The notes under the pieces are model-generated. The model saw nothing but the letters and a program-made list of their open reading frames with translations. It searched no databases and had not been told where the DNA came from. DNA of 8,518 nucleotides from Pseudomonadota bacterium. GTDB taxonomy: Bacteria; Pseudomonadota; Gammaproteobacteria; Burkholderiales; Burkholderiaceae. The position numbers and the translations under genes are program-made. Location: assembly GCA_023441105.1 (NCBI GenBank), contig JAEZQX010000342.1:1-8518 (forward strand), in the 5' to 3' direction. Every line of letters begins with the position of its first letter. Position 1 is the first letter of the stretch. Below are positions 6,524 to 8,518 of the stretch, one piece after another.

Positions 6524-7582
6524 ATGAGCCAGCGCTGGACCCGCCGCCCCGACGGCTCGAACTGGGGCGAGTTCGGCCCGGACGACCAGGCCGGGCGCCT
6601 GAACCTGATCACCGCGGACAAGGTCCGCCAGGGGATCGCCGAGGTGCACGAGGGACGGACGTTCTGCCTGAGCCTGCCGCTCGACTATCCCGGCGGCAAC
6701 GTGCTCAACCCCCGCCGGCACCCGCCGGTGCTGCGGCCGACGCTGCGCAACGGCCGCCCCAACATGAACTACCGCCTGTTCCAGGACGACGAGAACCAGA
6801 CCGACGTGATCAGCGACGACCTGGCGATCCTGCACTTGCAGTATTCGACGCAGTGGGACAGCCTGGCGCACGTCGGCCAGCTGTTCGACGCCAACGGCGA
6901 CGGCATCCCCGAGGCGGTGTACTACAACGGCTACCGGGCGGGGCAGGACGTGGTCGGACCCGATGCGGCCGAGGACGCCGGCGCCGGCGCGGCCGGCACC
7001 GCCGGCGCGCTGCGCTCCACCTCCGCCGCGCGCGCGCTGGGGATCGAGAACATGGCGCAGCGCTGCGTCCAGGGCCGGGCGGTGATGATCGACCTGCACG
7101 CGCGCTTCGGCGACCAGCGCATTGCGGTGGGATTCGAGCAGCTGATGGCGGTCCTCGACGCCGACAAGGTGGTGGTCGAGCCGGGGGACATGGTCTGCCT
7201 GCACACCGGCTTCGCCGACCGCCTGCTGGAGATGCGCGGCAAACCCGATGCCGCCAGGCTCGACAAGCTCTGCGCGGTGCTGGACGGGCGCGACGCGCGG
7301 CTGCTGCAATGGATCAGCGACAGCGGCCTGGCCGTGCTGGCGGCCGACAACTATGCCGTCGAGGCGCACCCGGCGATCTCGCATCGCGGCTGCTGCGCCG
7401 CCTTGCCCCTGCACGAGCATTGCCTGTTCAAGCTCGGCGTGCACCTGGGCGAAATCTGGCACCTGGGGCCGCTGGCCGCCTGGCTGCGTGCCCACGGCCG
7501 CTCGCGCTTCCTGCTGACGGCCCCGCCGCTGCGGCTGCCCGGCGCCGTCGGCTCGCCGGTGCCGCCGGTCGGGACGGTCTAG
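6524..7582 (+). CDS. Cyclase-family (kynurenine formamidase-like) hydrolase
   Basis: This 352-residue protein belongs to the putative cyclase family (PF04199), metal-dependent hydrolases that include kynurenine formamidase and isatin hydrolase and cut cyclic or linear amides. Family landmarks are GEFGPDDQAGRLNLIT (15-30), a PLDYPGGNVLNPRRHPP segment (52-68), STQWDSLAHVG (108-118), VYYNGY (132-137), VEPGDMVCLHTGF (218-230), AADNYAVEAHP (273-283), LHEHCLFKLGVHLGEIWHLG (296-315) and the typical tail FLLTAPPLRLPGAVGSP. The classical HxGTHxDxPxH motif is here Q106-Y-S-T-Q110-W-D112-S-L-A-H116, so two metal-ligand His positions are Gln, while Asp and the last His remain. A Gly/Ala-rich insert lies at 145-163. 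There is no signal peptide, so it should be cytoplasmic. AGGAG at 6513-6517, 6 nt before the ATG, supports the start. The position behind a transporter suggests action on the imported compound. The family is firm, the substrate unknown. Confidence 0.88.
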   Translation: MSQRWTRRPDGSNWGEFGPDDQAGRLNLITADKVRQGIAEVHEGRTFCLSLPLDYPGGNVLNPRRHPPVLRPTLRNGRPNMNYRLFQDDENQTDVISDDLAILHLQYSTQWDSLAHVGQLFDANGDGIPEAVYYNGYRAGQDVVGPDAAEDAGAGAAGTAGALRSTSAARALGIENMAQRCVQGRAVMIDLHARFGDQRIAVGFEQLMAVLDADKVVVEPGDMVCLHTGFADRLLEMRGKPDAARLDKLCAVLDGRDARLLQWISDSGLAVLAADNYAVEAHPAISHRGCCAALPLHEHCLFKLGVHLGEIWHLGPLAAWLRAHGRSRFLLTAPPLRLPGAVGSPVPPVGTV

Positions 7583-7610
7583 TTGCTCCCCATGCAGCAC
7601 CGCGGCACCC

Positions 7611-7639
7611 GCCGGTCTCCGTCGACCGAAGGGACCGGC
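7611..7639 (+). other. Stem-loop directly before the thiolase-like gene's ribosome binding site
   Basis: GCCGGTC at 7611-7617 is an exact reverse complement of GACCGGC at 7633-7639, extended inward by a U-G and a C-G pair to nine pairs around an 11-nt loop. Its 3' arm ends one base before the Shine-Dalgarno sequence. It could protect the 3' end of the upstream message or shape translation of the next gene; no T tract follows, so termination is unlikely. Confidence 0.4.
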
Positions 7640-7646
7640 AGGAGGA
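7640..7646 (+). promoter_or_regulatory. Strong Shine-Dalgarno sequence that decides the TTG start
   Basis: AGGAGGA ends 7 nt before the TTG at 7654. The next in-frame ATG would remove the conserved N-terminal SYVSGTGLTRYGR segment, so this site and homology together favour TTG. Confidence 0.75.
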
Positions 7647-7653
7647 ACGGATC

Positions 7654-8518
7654 TTGAGCTATGTCAGCGGCACCGGCCTGACCCGCTACGGCCGGCACGA
7701 GGGTCGCGGCACGCTCGACCTGATGAGCGAAGCGGCGACGCTCGCGCTGGCGGATGCCGGGCTCGAGCGCCGCGACATCGACGGGCTCGTCTGCGGCTAC
7801 TCGACCACCATGCCGCACATCATGCTGGCAACCGTCTTCGCGGAACATTTCGGCCTGCACCCGTCCTACGCGCATGCCATGCAGATGGGCGGCGCGACCG
7901 GCTTCGGCCTCGTCATGCTCGCGCACCTGCTGGTCGAGTCGGGAGCCGCGCAGCGCATCCTGGTCGTCGGCGGCGAGAACCGCATGACCGGGCAGAGCCG
8001 CGACTCGGCTATCCAGGTTCTCGCCCAGACCGGACACCCGATCTACGAGGTGCCCCTGGGTCCGACGATCCCGGCCTACTACGGCCTGGTGGCCTCGCGC
8101 TACCTGCACGAGTTCGGCACCGACGAAGCCGGCCTGGCCGAGCTGGCGGTGCTGATGCGCCGCCATGCAGCCGCGCATCCGGGTGCGCAGTTCCGCGAGG
8201 CGATCACCGTGGCCGACGTGCTGGCGTCGCGGCCGATCGCCTCGCCGCTGAAGATGCTCGATTGCTGCCCCGTCTCCGATGGCGCCTGCGCGGTGGTGGT
8301 CTCGCGAGAGGCCACCGGCGAGCATCGCGTGGCGATCCGCTCGGCAGCGCAGTTCCACACCGCGCAGCACGTCAGCGCCACCCCCTCGCTCACCGAGTTC
8401 GGCGCCGGCGGCTGCGCCCGTCGCGCCTTGGCCGACGCCGGCCGCAGCCTGGCCGACGTCGAGCTCGCCGCGATCTACGACAGCTTCACCATCACCCTCA
8501 CGATCCTGCTGGAGGAGA
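7654..8518 (+). CDS. Thiolase-like protein (SCP-x/lipid-transfer type), 3' end outside window
   Basis: The frame is open from TTG at 7654 to the window end, giving 288 residues of a protein that in this family is usually about 380-390 long. It shows the thiolase fold of the acetyl-CoA acetyltransferase/lipid-transfer-protein group: YVSGTGLTRYGR at the N-terminus, the strand and loop DIDGLVCGY (41-49), the active-site helix region MQMGGATGFGLVMLAHLLVESG (76-97), RILVVGGENRM (101-111), MLDCCPVSDGACAVVVS (201-217) and YDSFTITLTILLEE (275-288). In true thiolases the nucleophilic Cys precedes a GSG- or ATG-like turn; here Gly80 occupies that place. Proteins of this kind often act with a DUF35 (Zn-ribbon/OB-fold) partner encoded next to them, and some, such as Ltp2, are aldolases of CoA-activated substrates. 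The downstream neighbour is not visible. It probably belongs to the same operon, 71 nt after the cyclase-family gene. Confidence 0.85.
   Translation, partial: MSYVSGTGLTRYGRHEGRGTLDLMSEAATLALADAGLERRDIDGLVCGYSTTMPHIMLATVFAEHFGLHPSYAHAMQMGGATGFGLVMLAHLLVESGAAQRILVVGGENRMTGQSRDSAIQVLAQTGHPIYEVPLGPTIPAYYGLVASRYLHEFGTDEAGLAELAVLMRRHAAAHPGAQFREAITVADVLASRPIASPLKMLDCCPVSDGACAVVVSREATGEHRVAIRSAAQFHTAQHVSATPSLTEFGAGGCARRALADAGRSLADVELAAIYDSFTITLTILLEE

Noticed and set aside
6362..7600. Long antisense frame of 412 codons opposite the cyclase-family gene
   Set aside because: It lies fully opposite a well-supported gene, its protein is an Arg/Ala/Gly/Val-rich low-complexity sequence with no recognisable domain, and its end is the translated repeat. 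High GC content makes such frames common.
1..8518. tRNA, rRNA, CRISPR arrays, transposases, integrases or attachment sites
   Set aside because: No cloverleaf-like block, regular spaced repeats or recombinase-like protein can be seen in any frame.

Overview
The window is GC-rich and densely coding, with short gaps, GTG and TTG starts and genes that overlap by one or four bases. The codon use, the gene order and a structured repeat at about 6367-6459 suggest a betaproteobacterium, most likely of the order Burkholderiales. The taxonomic guess is inference from general appearance; no marker gene is present. There is no rRNA, tRNA, CRISPR array, transposase, phage gene or plasmid function.

Region by region: (1) 1-540 is the 3' end of a large-subunit catalase gene, covering only its C-terminal domain. 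It points away from the rest and is probably unrelated to it. (2) 593-1480, minus strand, is a LysR-type regulator. (3) 1481-1700 is a divergent intergenic region with a perfect 17-bp dyad next to the regulator's start codon and a possible -10 box. (4) 1701-6465 encodes a complete branched-chain-amino-acid-type (HAAT family) ABC importer in the order binding protein, LivH, LivM, LivG, LivF. Gaps are 5 and 13 nt, followed by overlaps of 4 and 1 nt. (5) 6524-7582 encodes a cyclase-family (kynurenine formamidase-like) hydrolase. (6) 7654 to the window end is a thiolase-like protein with a TTG start, cut off at residue 288.

The likely story is one operon, transcribed away from the LysR gene. The importer brings in a small acidic, amphipathic or ring-containing compound. 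The cyclase-family protein could open or hydrolyse a ring or amide, and the thiolase-like protein could act on a CoA thioester. The substrate cannot be read from the sequence. The transporter type is often named after leucine, isoleucine and valine, but the two enzyme genes downstream suggest a catabolic substrate rather than an amino acid.

The points most worth a second look are these. The cyclase-family protein has Gln at both places where the classical motif has metal-binding His. The thiolase-like protein has Gly where thiolases carry the nucleophilic Cys. LivG has a degenerate ABC signature. The LivF C-terminus is encoded by a hairpin-rich intergenic-type repeat. The regulator has a perfect palindromic candidate operator. 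I see no clear sign of a wholly new kind of system; the undescribed part, if any, is the chemistry of this uptake and degradation cluster.
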